64,000 nucleotides of DNA from JAWLEP01 sp964553045 (lineage in GTDB: Bacteria > Fermentibacterota > Fermentibacteria > Fermentibacterales > JCC-6): positions 62,001-126,000 of the forward strand of contig CAZKJG010000006.1 of NCBI GenBank assembly GCA_964553045.1. Direction: 5' to 3'. Numbering within the stretch: position 1 is the stretch's first letter; the number at the start of each line of letters is the position of its first letter. Under the pieces are notes generated by a model, which worked only from the letters and a program-made list of their open reading frames with translations, ran no database searches and was not told the DNA's origin. Shown piece after piece: positions 50,584 through 58,811 of this stretch. A program made the position numbers and the translations under genes.

Positions 50584-53098
50584 CCTCCAGGGCCATCTCC
50601 ATCATCCTCCAGGCCGTGGGCCCCTCCCCACGGTCGAGGAGTATCCTGGCGGACTGGTGCATGGAGGTGGACAGCCTGCGGGCGGCTATCTCCATCTCCG
50701 GACAGACCGAAACCGCACTGTCCAGCAGCTCGGCCTCCAGGGCCAGGTTGCGCCTGGCCCGGGCGGCCTCCGCCCGCAGAAACAGCCCCGAGGCTTCCCA
50801 GGCCCGCCCGAAGCCCTCCAGCCTCGCCGCTTCCGCGGGAGGCTGCCTCAGAGCGAGAATCTCCTCCAGGTTGGGGGCGGTGGTGGAGTCGGCGAAGATG
50901 GCCTCCGGAGCCGTGTACTCCAGCAGGGGCCGAGCGTCTGTAAAGACGGGCGCGCCTGCGCAGTAGTCGCGGACGCCCTCCGGGCCTGTGACCCAGGAGG
51001 CCAGGTAGACGACGGGGTCGTCCAGGCCGAAGGGCTCCAGGTCTTCGGCCACACCCGGCCTGGCCAACCCGCGGACCACCTCAAGCGGCTCCACCGGCTC
51101 GGCCTTCCTGCCCACCAGCATCGCGTCGCGGCCCAGTACCCACATGGTGGTGTTGGGGAACACGTCCAGGAAAGTGGCGGCGATCATGTGGCAGTCCCGG
51201 GGAGTAAGGTTGTAAAGCGGCAGCCACTGGGCCATGAGGCCGCCATCCTTCAGCCTGTCGCGGCAGAGCTGGTAGAAATCCCGGGTGTACAGTGACACCA
51301 CACCCGCCAGGGCCGGATGCATGGGCTCCATCGTTATTACGTCGTAGCTGCGGTCGGTGGCCATCAGGTGGTTGCGGCCGTCCTCCACCAGCACGCGCAC
51401 TCGCCGGTCCGATAGCGCGCGGTGGTTGTAGGGCCCGAACAGCCCGGCCGCCTCCACGACGGTTGGGTTGATCTCCACGCAATCGATGGAGTCCACGCAG
51501 TCGAAGAGGGTCACGGTTCCCACTGTGATTCCGGTGCCGAAGCAGATGACGTTCACGTCCTCCGGCGAGGGATGCAGCAGCATGGGGAAGTAGGCCATGA
51601 GGCGGTTCTTCAGGCAGCCCTCGGGAGTGGTGGTGGTGGCCTGGCTTCCCCGGATGTCCAGCCGCAGGCTGGAGGGGGTGTCGCGGTCCTGGCTCACCTC
51701 CACCCTGCCCTCCGCGGTGTCGCGCAGCAGCAGGATGCGGGAGTCGCCTGCGGGAGAGCCGCCGCCCACCAGCGTGAGCAGGACTGCAGCCGCGGCCAGG
51801 GCAGGCAGGCCGAGAACCGCCCTTCGCCTCCTCATCAGCAGCGCCAGGGCGCCCAGGGCCAGCAGCCCCAGGGCCAGGTAGGAGAGGCGCCTGCCCAGCA
51901 GCGGCATCAGCAGGAATGATGCCAGCACGGAACCGGCCACGGCCCCGGCCGTGTTGGCGGCGGCGAACCTCCCCACACCCCCTCCCGACCGGCCGGGATC
52001 CGGGGAGTAGAGCGTGGAGAGCGAGGGAAACAGGGCTCCGGAGGCCAGCGTGGCCGGAAGCAGCGCCAGAAAGGCCGGGAGGTAGCGGGCCAGGGTGAGC
52101 CCGGCAAGGCTGCCCCCTCCCATCCCGGCAAAGGCCCCCAGCCAGCGACGCATGTAGAGGCCGGTGAGCGGCACCCAGACCGAAAGCATCGCCAGGCAGA
52201 CCAGGGCCGTAGGCCGGGGCGGCAGCCTCAACCTGCCCACCAGCCAGGACCCCGCCGCTATTCCCAGAAGCACCGCCGCCAGCATGGTGGAGACGGCGTA
52301 GGTGTTGTTGAAGATCCCGCTGATCAGCGAGGTGGCCCACACCACCTCCGCGGCCAACATCAGAAAGCCCACCAGCGCCCCCGCCAGCAGCGGACGAAGA
52401 TCCCGCCGCCGGCCTCCCTCCTCCGCCCTCTCCATCCAACCGAGGCCGGTTCTGGGAAGGACGACCGGGCCCGCAAGGACAGCGGCCGCCAGGCTCAGGA
52501 GCATGGCCACACCCATGGTGCCGGGAAGCCCCAGCCGCGGCACCAGCAGGAATCCGGCGGCCAGCGTACCCGCCACCGCTCCGGCGGTGTTCAACGAGTA
52601 GACCGACGACAGGCCCCGCTCCACGCCCCTGGCCGGGGCCAGGCCCCGGGTGAGGACGGGGATGGTGCCCCCCATCAGCATGGTGGGGGCGGCAAGGGCC
52701 AGCAGGGCGCCGGCGAAGCGGAGGAGGTTAATGCCCAGACCCGGGCCCATGGCCCTGTAGGCCAGGGACAGGGGGGCGTCGAGAAGGCTGGGAAGCGCAT
52801 AGGCCAGCGGTGCGCTGGCCAGGATGCCCAGCTGAAGAAGGGCATATATCCTGGCCGGCCGGGCTCCGGAACGGTCGGCCAGCGGGCCCAGCAGACGCGA
52901 GCCCAGGGCCATGCCGCCCATGAAGGCGGCCAGGACGGCGGAGAGGGCGTAGCTGGTGGCCCCCATGTGAAGCGACAGCTTCCTCAGCCAGACGATCTGG
53001 TAGGCCAGTCCGGCGGCTCCCGAAAGGAATACCGACACCATCAGGGGCCGGGTCCCGAACCTGCCGAAACCGCCGTGATCCCTGGAATCCGGCTGCAA
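50363..53098 (-). CDS. Membrane-embedded spermidine-synthase-like protein with TPR tail
   Basis: A 911-residue protein. The first 450 residues hold about 14 membrane spans of the MFS-like kind (FLSGAAGLAYQIVWLRKLSL is the common start; MGGMALGSRLLGPLADRSG a typical loop; both occur in two pseudo-repeats, the second starting VGFLMLAAEVVWATSL). Residues about 455-720 are a SpeE-type Rossmann fold: NVICFGTGITVGTVTLFDCV, DCVEINPTVVEAAGLF and the RVLVEDGRNHL strand. The last 110 residues are TPR-like. Members of this fused family are widespread but of unknown substrate; true polyamine synthesis is doubtful. Confidence 0.82.
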   Translation of the reverse strand: MQPDSRDHGGFGRFGTRPLMVSVFLSGAAGLAYQIVWLRKLSLHMGATSYALSAVLAAFMGGMALGSRLLGPLADRSGARPARIYALLQLGILASAPLAYALPSLLDAPLSLAYRAMGPGLGINLLRFAGALLALAAPTMLMGGTIPVLTRGLAPARGVERGLSSVYSLNTAGAVAGTLAAGFLLVPRLGLPGTMGVAMLLSLAAAVLAGPVVLPRTGLGWMERAEEGGRRRDLRPLLAGALVGFLMLAAEVVWATSLISGIFNNTYAVSTMLAAVLLGIAAGSWLVGRLRLPPRPTALVCLAMLSVWVPLTGLYMRRWLGAFAGMGGGSLAGLTLARYLPAFLALLPATLASGALFPSLSTLYSPDPGRSGGGVGRFAAANTAGAVAGSVLASFLLMPLLGRRLSYLALGLLALGALALLMRRRRAVLGLPALAAAAVLLTLVGGGSPAGDSRILLLRDTAEGRVEVSQDRDTPSSLRLDIRGSQATTTTPEGCLKNRLMAYFPMLLHPSPEDVNVICFGTGITVGTVTLFDCVDSIDCVEINPTVVEAAGLFGPYNHRALSDRRVRVLVEDGRNHLMATDRSYDVITMEPMHPALAGVVSLYTRDFYQLCRDRLKDGGLMAQWLPLYNLTPRDCHMIAATFLDVFPNTTMWVLGRDAMLVGRKAEPVEPLEVVRGLARPGVAEDLEPFGLDDPVVYLASWVTGPEGVRDYCAGAPVFTDARPLLEYTAPEAIFADSTTAPNLEEILALRQPPAEAARLEGFGRAWEASGLFLRAEAARARRNLALEAELLDSAVSVCPEMEIAARRLSTSMHQSARILLDRGEGPTAWRMMEMALEVTRHPSPALLTDLSLLSSSAGMYGRARQLADSALAREPMSASAHRALGRAQLGLGRQEQARRSLARADSLDAD

Positions 53099-53392
53099 GG
53101 ACTACCCCCTGTCCGCAGGTTGGCGGGTCTCAATCGACAGGGCCGAAGATAACGCGCCCCCGGCCCTCGGCCAAAGAGGCGGAGAGAAGTCCTGCAACCT
53201 CCGAGTACTTTGGCAAGTTCCCCCGGGCCGGCGACGACGGAATGGCGCCGGGCACCTGCCGTCTTCGAAGCGGCAGAGCAGGGCCCGCTGGAAGCGTCTT
53301 GCCGCGGGCGGGCGGTCAGGTGGGCGGAGGCTCCCGCCGGAGACGGCCAGCCCCTATCATTGTTTGTGAATGTGAAAGGAAGGGAGGCGGAC

Positions 53393-55132
53393 GTGGAGGG
53401 GAAGTATCCCGGAGGCCCGCTGAACGAGGTGCCGGAGTACGGAAGCATCGGCTCCATGCTGGACTCGGTGGCCGAGCTCTACGGTGGACGGATATTCATG
53501 CGCGAACCCGGCGGCAGGTCCATAACCTACGCGACGCTGCGGAAGAAAGTGCAGAAGGTGGCCCGGGGGCTGCTGGAGCTCGAGGAGCGGCCCGTAGTGG
53601 GCGTTCTGGGGGACAACGGCATCGACTGGGCCGTCTCCTTCCTGGCCGCCCTGCGCTGCGGGGGCGTGGCGGTTCCGGTGGACCGCGAGCTGCCCATGGG
53701 GGAGGCCCACACCATACTCCACTACGCCGACGTCAACGTGTTCCTCTTCCACAACCGTTTCGCAGACGAGGTGGCAGAGCACATAGGCAAGCACGGCGAC
53801 TGCATCCGTGGAGTGGTGATGAGCGGCTCCCCCGCGGAGGGCATGGACACCCTCCCGGGTCTGGAGGAGAGCGGGGCCGCCTCCGGCGTCCCGCTTCCCT
53901 CGGGCACCGGGGGGGAACAGCCGGCGGTGATCTCCTACACCTCCGGCACCATGGGCCAGGCCAAGGGCGTGGTGCTGACCCAGGGCAACCTGCTCTCCGA
54001 CCTTCGGGGGATGCTTCAGGCAGTGAGCCTGAGGCACGACGAGGTGTTCCTCTCCGTCCTCCCCATGCACCACATGTACGAGTGCGTCTGCGGCTTCCTC
54101 TGCCCCCTGAGCCACGGCTGCAGCGTAGTGGTTGCCCGGGGCCTGCGCCACATCGCCGAGGACCTGGCCTCCTCCCGGGCCACTCTGATGCTGGGGGTCC
54201 CACTGCTGTGGGAGTCCATGTACCGCCGGATAATGGAGTCCATATCCGCCCGGACACTGGGCGGGCTGAAGCTGCGGCTGGGCAGGACGGCGGCCCGGGC
54301 CGGGGAGATGCTGGGAATCCCGAATGCCCGCAAGAGGGTGTTCGGCGAGCTGCACCGGAGGCTGGGGGGCAGGATGCGCTTCCTGATATCCGGCGGCGCC
54401 GGCATCGACCCTGAGGTGGTGCGGGGCTACGCCGAGCTGGGAATGGAGCTGCTGCAGGGCTACGGCCTTACCGAGTGCTCGCCCATAGTGGCCGTAAACC
54501 GGGACACGGCCAACCGCCTGGGCTCTGTGGGCCCGCCGCTTCCGGCCATGGATGTCCGGATCGACGAACCGGACGAGGAGGCGGTGGGCGAGATAGTGGT
54601 CCGCGGCCCCAACGTGATGCTGGGCTACCACAGCCGGCCCGACCTGACCTCCGAGGTGCTGTCCGACGACGGCTGGTTCCGTACCGGCGACTTCGGAATG
54701 ATGGACGGGGACGGCTTCCTCTGGGTAACCGGCCGCCGCAAGAACGTCATCGTCGCCAAGAACGGAAAGAACGTCTATCCCGAGGAGCTGGAGCACCTAC
54801 TGAACCGTTCGCGGCTGGTGGCGGAGTCCATGGTGCTGGGCCGGGAGTCCGAGCCCAAGGGCGAGGTCATCTGGGCCATAGTGGTGCAGGACACCGACCG
54901 GATGATAGAGATAGCCGAGGGCAGGGGCCGCGACCTGGACGAGACGATGGCGGCCGATCTGCTTCGGCGCGAGCTGGATGCGGTGAACAGGGCCCAGCCG
55001 GCCTACCGCCGGATCGCCCGCTTCATCATCAGGACCGAGGAGCTGCCCAAGACCACCACCCGCAAGATCAGGCGGCCGGAGGTGCTGAGGGAGGCGGGCC
55101 TGCTGGAGCCCGACAAGGTTTACAGGGTCTGA
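53393..55132 (+). CDS. Long-chain acyl-CoA ligase-like AMP-forming synthetase
   Basis: A 579-residue member of the ANL superfamily starting at GTG 53393 (GGGAGG 5 bases upstream). The P-loop-like AMP-binding motif is ISYTSGTMGQAKGVVLTQGN; GYGLTECSPIVAVN and DDGWFRTGDFGMMD are the next motifs, and GRRKNVIVAKNGKNVYPEE is the hinge with the catalytic lysine region. The family activates fatty or other carboxylic acids with ATP and coenzyme A. A MHHMYECVCGFLCPL block resembles long-chain FadD15-type enzymes. Convergent with the MATE gene across a palindrome. Confidence 0.9.
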   Translation: MEGKYPGGPLNEVPEYGSIGSMLDSVAELYGGRIFMREPGGRSITYATLRKKVQKVARGLLELEERPVVGVLGDNGIDWAVSFLAALRCGGVAVPVDRELPMGEAHTILHYADVNVFLFHNRFADEVAEHIGKHGDCIRGVVMSGSPAEGMDTLPGLEESGAASGVPLPSGTGGEQPAVISYTSGTMGQAKGVVLTQGNLLSDLRGMLQAVSLRHDEVFLSVLPMHHMYECVCGFLCPLSHGCSVVVARGLRHIAEDLASSRATLMLGVPLLWESMYRRIMESISARTLGGLKLRLGRTAARAGEMLGIPNARKRVFGELHRRLGGRMRFLISGGAGIDPEVVRGYAELGMELLQGYGLTECSPIVAVNRDTANRLGSVGPPLPAMDVRIDEPDEEAVGEIVVRGPNVMLGYHSRPDLTSEVLSDDGWFRTGDFGMMDGDGFLWVTGRRKNVIVAKNGKNVYPEELEHLLNRSRLVAESMVLGRESEPKGEVIWAIVVQDTDRMIEIAEGRGRDLDETMAADLLRRELDAVNRAQPAYRRIARFIIRTEELPKTTTRKIRRPEVLREAGLLEPDKVYRV

Positions 55133-55153
55133 CTCTACCTGCGGGTCAGACCC
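55125..55153. repeat. Palindrome spanning a tail-to-tail junction
   Basis: GGGTCTGAC (55125-55133) and GTCAGACCC (55145-55153) form a perfect 9-base inverted repeat with an 11-base loop. The stop codons of both convergent genes fall inside it. The GGGTCTGAC/GTCAGACCC pair resembles short mobile palindromes and could also act as a weak terminator. Confidence 0.65.
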
Positions 55154-56562
55154 CGGTCGCTCCCCGGCACCCGTCCGCCCCAGGTTCCCCCGGGCGGTTT
55201 CCTCTCGATCACCGCCCTCTTCCAGGTCCCCCGGGAGAACCAGGCGAAGGCTGCGGCCGAGGTGACAATGTTGGAGATGAACATGGCCACCCAGATCCCC
55301 TTGGGGCCCATGGCCAGCCACCGGGCCAGCACTACGGCCGCCGGTATCCTCAAGACCCACAGCCGCGACATGTTCAGAACCATGACGGGCATGGTGTGGC
55401 CGGATCCCTGAAAAGCACCCAGAATCACCATGAAGAAGCCGAATACGAATACCGAGGGCGAGAGGATGCGGAAGAGGTTCCGCCCGTAGGCCACCACATC
55501 GGGGTTGTCGATGAATATCTTTGATATTCCGGCTCCGTGGAAGAACATCACCGCCGTGGCCGGCAGGAACAGGGCCCCTATCGTCAGAAGCGAGATGCGC
55601 ACGGAACGCTCGGCGCGGTCCTTCAGCCCCGCCCCGAGGTTCTGACCCACGGCGGTGCCGGTGGCCTGGCCCAGGCCATGGCCCGGCATCACGGCCATTC
55701 CGACTATGCGGTTGCCTATCCCGAAGGCGGCCACCACGGCGGACCCGAAGGTATTGACTATGGTGATCAGGACGGTGAAGCCCAGGGCGGTTCCCGACTG
55801 CCCCAGGGATATAGGCACGCCTATGCGGGCTATCTTCTTCACCGTCGGCAGGTGGGGCCGCAGTTCCGCCCGCCCCAGCCTCAGCCCGCCGTGGCCGCTT
55901 CGCAGCCGTGAAAGGCCCAGGAAGCTGGCCATGGCCCGAGAGAACACGGTGGCCACCGCCGCCCCCTCCACCCCCAGGGCCGGGAACGGGCCCAGGCCGA
56001 AGATGAGTACGGGATCCAGCAGGACGTTGACCACTATGGTCACGAAGTTCACCTGCAGTGGCTTGAAGGTGTCGCCCAGGCCGGTGTAGATGCTCTGGTA
56101 GACGAAGAAGCCGAACATGAAGGGCATTCCGCCCATGATCCAGCGGAAGTAGCCCAGCGTCCGGTCCATGGCGTCCGCAGGAGTCTGCATCAGCTGCAGT
56201 ATGGGACGGGAGAGGGCCACGATCACCACGGCGAAGAATACCGATACGACGCCCAGCACCAGGAGGGTCTGGCCGGCCGCCCTGCGCATGTCCCGGGTCC
56301 TGCCCGCGCCGCGGTACTGGGCCACCAGCGTGGTCCCGCCCATGCCCAGACCCATGCCCAGGGCCATGAACAGGAAGACCAGGTTCATGGTGACGGTGGG
56401 GGCCACCAGGGCCGTCTTCCCCAGCATGCCCAGCCAGAAAGCGTCGGCCAGGTTGTAGAGAGTCTGCAGCAGCGAGGAGAGCATGAGGGGCCAGGCGATG
56501 GCCACTATGCCTCCCAGCAGCGGTCCCCGCGTCAGGTCTCTTCCGGCCGGGGCCGGAACCAT
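55135..56562 (-). CDS. MATE-family efflux transporter
   Basis: A 475-residue membrane protein with twelve predicted spans in two six-span halves. WPLMLSSLLQTLYNLADAFW and GMGLGMGGTTLVAQYRGAG are the usual first and second blocks of MATE proteins (NorM/DinF type); the second half repeats the pattern with FGSAVVAAFGIGNRIVGM and GTAVGQNLGAG. MATE pumps drive drugs, metabolites or lipids out with H+ or Na+. It ends in a basic tail that crosses the palindrome at 55125-55153. A 26-base dyad lies 30 bases upstream of its start. Confidence 0.92.
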   Translation of the reverse strand: MVPAPAGRDLTRGPLLGGIVAIAWPLMLSSLLQTLYNLADAFWLGMLGKTALVAPTVTMNLVFLFMALGMGLGMGGTTLVAQYRGAGRTRDMRRAAGQTLLVLGVVSVFFAVVIVALSRPILQLMQTPADAMDRTLGYFRWIMGGMPFMFGFFVYQSIYTGLGDTFKPLQVNFVTIVVNVLLDPVLIFGLGPFPALGVEGAAVATVFSRAMASFLGLSRLRSGHGGLRLGRAELRPHLPTVKKIARIGVPISLGQSGTALGFTVLITIVNTFGSAVVAAFGIGNRIVGMAVMPGHGLGQATGTAVGQNLGAGLKDRAERSVRISLLTIGALFLPATAVMFFHGAGISKIFIDNPDVVAYGRNLFRILSPSVFVFGFFMVILGAFQGSGHTMPVMVLNMSRLWVLRIPAAVVLARWLAMGPKGIWVAMFISNIVTSAAAFAWFSRGTWKRAVIERKPPGGTWGGRVPGSDRGLTRR

Positions 56563-56591
56563 TCAAGGCTCCCCTCTTCCGGGTGAGACCG

Positions 56592-56617
56592 CAACATACA
56601 AAATATTCTGTACGTTG
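56592..56617. promoter_or_regulatory. 26-base dyad between divergent MATE and exported-protein genes
   Basis: CAAC-A-TACA-A-AATATT-C-TGTA-C-GTTG: eleven of thirteen base pairs are symmetric around AATATT. It lies in an AT-rich patch in the divergent promoter region. It could be the operator of an unknown repressor controlling one or both genes. Confidence 0.5.
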
Positions 56618-56766
56618 AAAATACCCCCGGCCAAACGTACCGGCCCTGCCGGGAAAACGATGTGTACTGGAGCCTCCCGGGAAACCTCTGCGCCCATTGC
56701 AAAGCGGTTGCGGCTTCATTATGCCTATTCCCTGCGACTGCGAAACGTAGAGAGGGGTGGTGTAAC

Positions 56767-58167
56767 ATGGTGCGGACGTTCATTGCCGGGGCGGCACTGG
56801 TGCTGGCGGCGGCCGGGGCGGCGGATTCATGGGTGGTGTACGAGTTCCCCGACGGCAGGACGGCGGTTCCCCTGGAGCAGACCCCGGCTGTGATGGAGGC
56901 CGAATCGGTGCTCATCGAGCCCCTGGAGGGCGACTCCCTTTTCCCCCCGCGGATGCGGGTGGATTGCGTCTTCCACCTGCACAACCCCACCGGCGAGCCC
57001 CTCTCGCTTACCGCGGGCTTCCCATTGGAGACCCACTTCGGCAGCACCTATCACGCCATGCCGGACAGCGAGTACTACGCCGCCTTCTCCTGGCGGGACA
57101 GAGATCTGGGATCCATGGACCCGGACAGCTTCGTGCCCGAGAGCCTGGACTTCCGGGCGGCGGTCGACGGACGGGAGCTTCCGGTTCGCTTCCGCTTTCA
57201 GCGGCAGGAGCCCGACAGAGACCTCCTCTGGAGGCCGCTCAGCGCCGTCTGGGACCTGGAGATCCCCCCCGAAGAGACCGTCCGGCTGGAGAACTCCTAC
57301 ACCACCGCCTGGAGCTACCACAGCAGCGACCCCACAAACGTATGGTGGCTGGACTACATACTGCAAAGCGGCGCCACGTGGTCGGGCCCCATCGGCTCGG
57401 CACTGGTGCGGATAACCGTGCCCGAGCGCATGCCCACCCCCTGCATGGAGGACACCTGCATCGCCGCCTGGCTTCCCTTCCCGCCCGCCGACGAGGTCTC
57501 CGGCCGCACCGTTGCCTGGAGCTTCAACGACCTGGAGCCGGACTTCGACATCGGCATGAGGATCATGAGGTCCCGGCCGGAGATGGAGCTCACCTGGTTC
57601 GAGTTCGAGACGATGGCGGACAAGATCTCATGGACCTCCGACAGCCTGGTGCCCACCGCCATCAACGCCCAGTGGTCGCTGAGCTGGCAGCCGGTGCCCA
57701 CCGCCACCCTCATGCGCTGGCTCAGAAGGGGCGTGGGCGAGCAGCCGGAGGTGCTTCAGCGGCTGGGAGTGGACCCCGACACCGCCCGGCAGCTGCTGGC
57801 CCGGGAGTCGAACCGCCTGAGGGAGTGCGCGTCGGTGGTTTCGGAGGCGGGCCTGGACACCCTGCTGCCGGTGTTCATCCTCAAGAGAGACTGGTCGGCC
57901 GAGGACCTGCGGAGATTCGGGGACGACCCCGGCCTACATCGGGCCTACCTGCGGCTGCTCTCGGCCATGGAGCCCTGCCTGGCCGGCGGGGCGCCCAACA
58001 GCGTGGAGATATCCTCCTTCTACCGTCTGCTGGGATGGTACTGGCCCGGATGGCGGCTGGAGCCCGGGGTGTTCATTCGACCGTTGCCGGCGCACAGGGT
58101 ACAGCAGGCCCTGCGGACGGTTCGTATTTCAGGGCGGCCCGACGGCGGCCCGGCCACGAGGAACTGA
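56767..58167 (+). CDS. Exported protein, possibly DUF4424-like
   Basis: A 466-residue protein from ATG 56767 with signal peptide MVRTFIAGAALVLAAAGAA. The first 150 residues (PLEQTPAVMEAESVLIEPLE, VDCVFHLHNPTGEPLSLTAG, then GFPLET) recall DUF4424-type secreted beta domains, which open with similar E-S-V-x-I and N-x-x-x-x-F-x-x-G-F-P patterns. The middle has another beta domain (LVRITVPERMPTPCME) and the last third is helical. No catalytic motif is seen. The next gene (rubrerythrin) begins 11 bases later. Confidence 0.65.
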   Translation: MVRTFIAGAALVLAAAGAADSWVVYEFPDGRTAVPLEQTPAVMEAESVLIEPLEGDSLFPPRMRVDCVFHLHNPTGEPLSLTAGFPLETHFGSTYHAMPDSEYYAAFSWRDRDLGSMDPDSFVPESLDFRAAVDGRELPVRFRFQRQEPDRDLLWRPLSAVWDLEIPPEETVRLENSYTTAWSYHSSDPTNVWWLDYILQSGATWSGPIGSALVRITVPERMPTPCMEDTCIAAWLPFPPADEVSGRTVAWSFNDLEPDFDIGMRIMRSRPEMELTWFEFETMADKISWTSDSLVPTAINAQWSLSWQPVPTATLMRWLRRGVGEQPEVLQRLGVDPDTARQLLARESNRLRECASVVSEAGLDTLLPVFILKRDWSAEDLRRFGDDPGLHRAYLRLLSAMEPCLAGGAPNSVEISSFYRLLGWYWPGWRLEPGVFIRPLPAHRVQQALRTVRISGRPDGGPATRN

Positions 58168-58178
58168 AAGGAAGCTAT

Positions 58179-58640
58179 ATGGAGAAATGGAAGACAATGG
58201 AAGCCGCCCTTGACTTCGCCATAGCGCGGGAGATCGAGTCCCGCGACTTCTACATGGACCTGGCCTCCAGGATGGAGAACCGGGCGATGGCGGATGTGTT
58301 CGGGGACTTCGCCTCCGAGGAGGAGGGCCACCGCCGCAAGCTGGAGAGGATCAAGAGCGGAGACTACGAGGAGGTGGCACAGGGCGAGGAGGATGTTCGC
58401 GACCTGAAGATCGCCGACTACGTGGTCGAGGTGGAGCCCTCGCCGGAGATGGACTACGGCGACGCTCTCGTCCTGGCCATGAAGAAGGAGAAGGCGGCCT
58501 TCCGGCTGTACAGCGACCTGGCGGAAAACGTGCGAAGCCACAGCCTCAAGGACCTGTTCGGAATGCTCGCCCGGGAGGAGGCCAAGCACAAGCTCCGCTT
58601 CGAGCTGGAGTACGACAGCAGCATACTGACCGAGAACTGA
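58179..58640 (+). CDS. Rubrerythrin-type diiron protein without rubredoxin domain
   Basis: A 153-residue four-helix protein. Two E-x-x-H type pairs mark the diiron site: AIAREIESRDFYMDLA and EEEGHRRKLERI in the first half, MKKEKAAFRLYSDLA and REEAKHKLRFELEY in the second. It lacks the C-terminal rubredoxin domain, so it is an erythrin rather than full rubrerythrin. Such proteins reduce hydrogen peroxide or act as ferritin-like iron scavengers in anaerobes and microaerophiles. ATG 58179 follows AAAGGAAG. Confidence 0.88.
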   Translation: MEKWKTMEAALDFAIAREIESRDFYMDLASRMENRAMADVFGDFASEEEGHRRKLERIKSGDYEEVAQGEEDVRDLKIADYVVEVEPSPEMDYGDALVLAMKKEKAAFRLYSDLAENVRSHSLKDLFGMLAREEAKHKLRFELEYDSSILTEN

Positions 58641-58811
58641 GCCGGCCCTTCCGGCCGCACGCGCGGCCGGACCGGCCGGGGACGGCCGCGCATGTGACGA
58701 GCGGGCGCGGCCTCGATATTGTTGCACCCTGGCATTCACTTTCGATTCAGCAGCCGCGCCCCATCGGCCCATGGGCAAAAGCGGGCGCGGAAGAATACCG
58801 GAGGACTGGGC

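Noticed and set aside
58650..58671. GC-rich stem TCCGGCCGC/GCGGCCGGA after the rubrerythrin gene as a terminator
   Set aside because: A 9-base-pair stem exists but no T run follows on either strand, and such stems arise easily in this GC-rich intergenic sequence.
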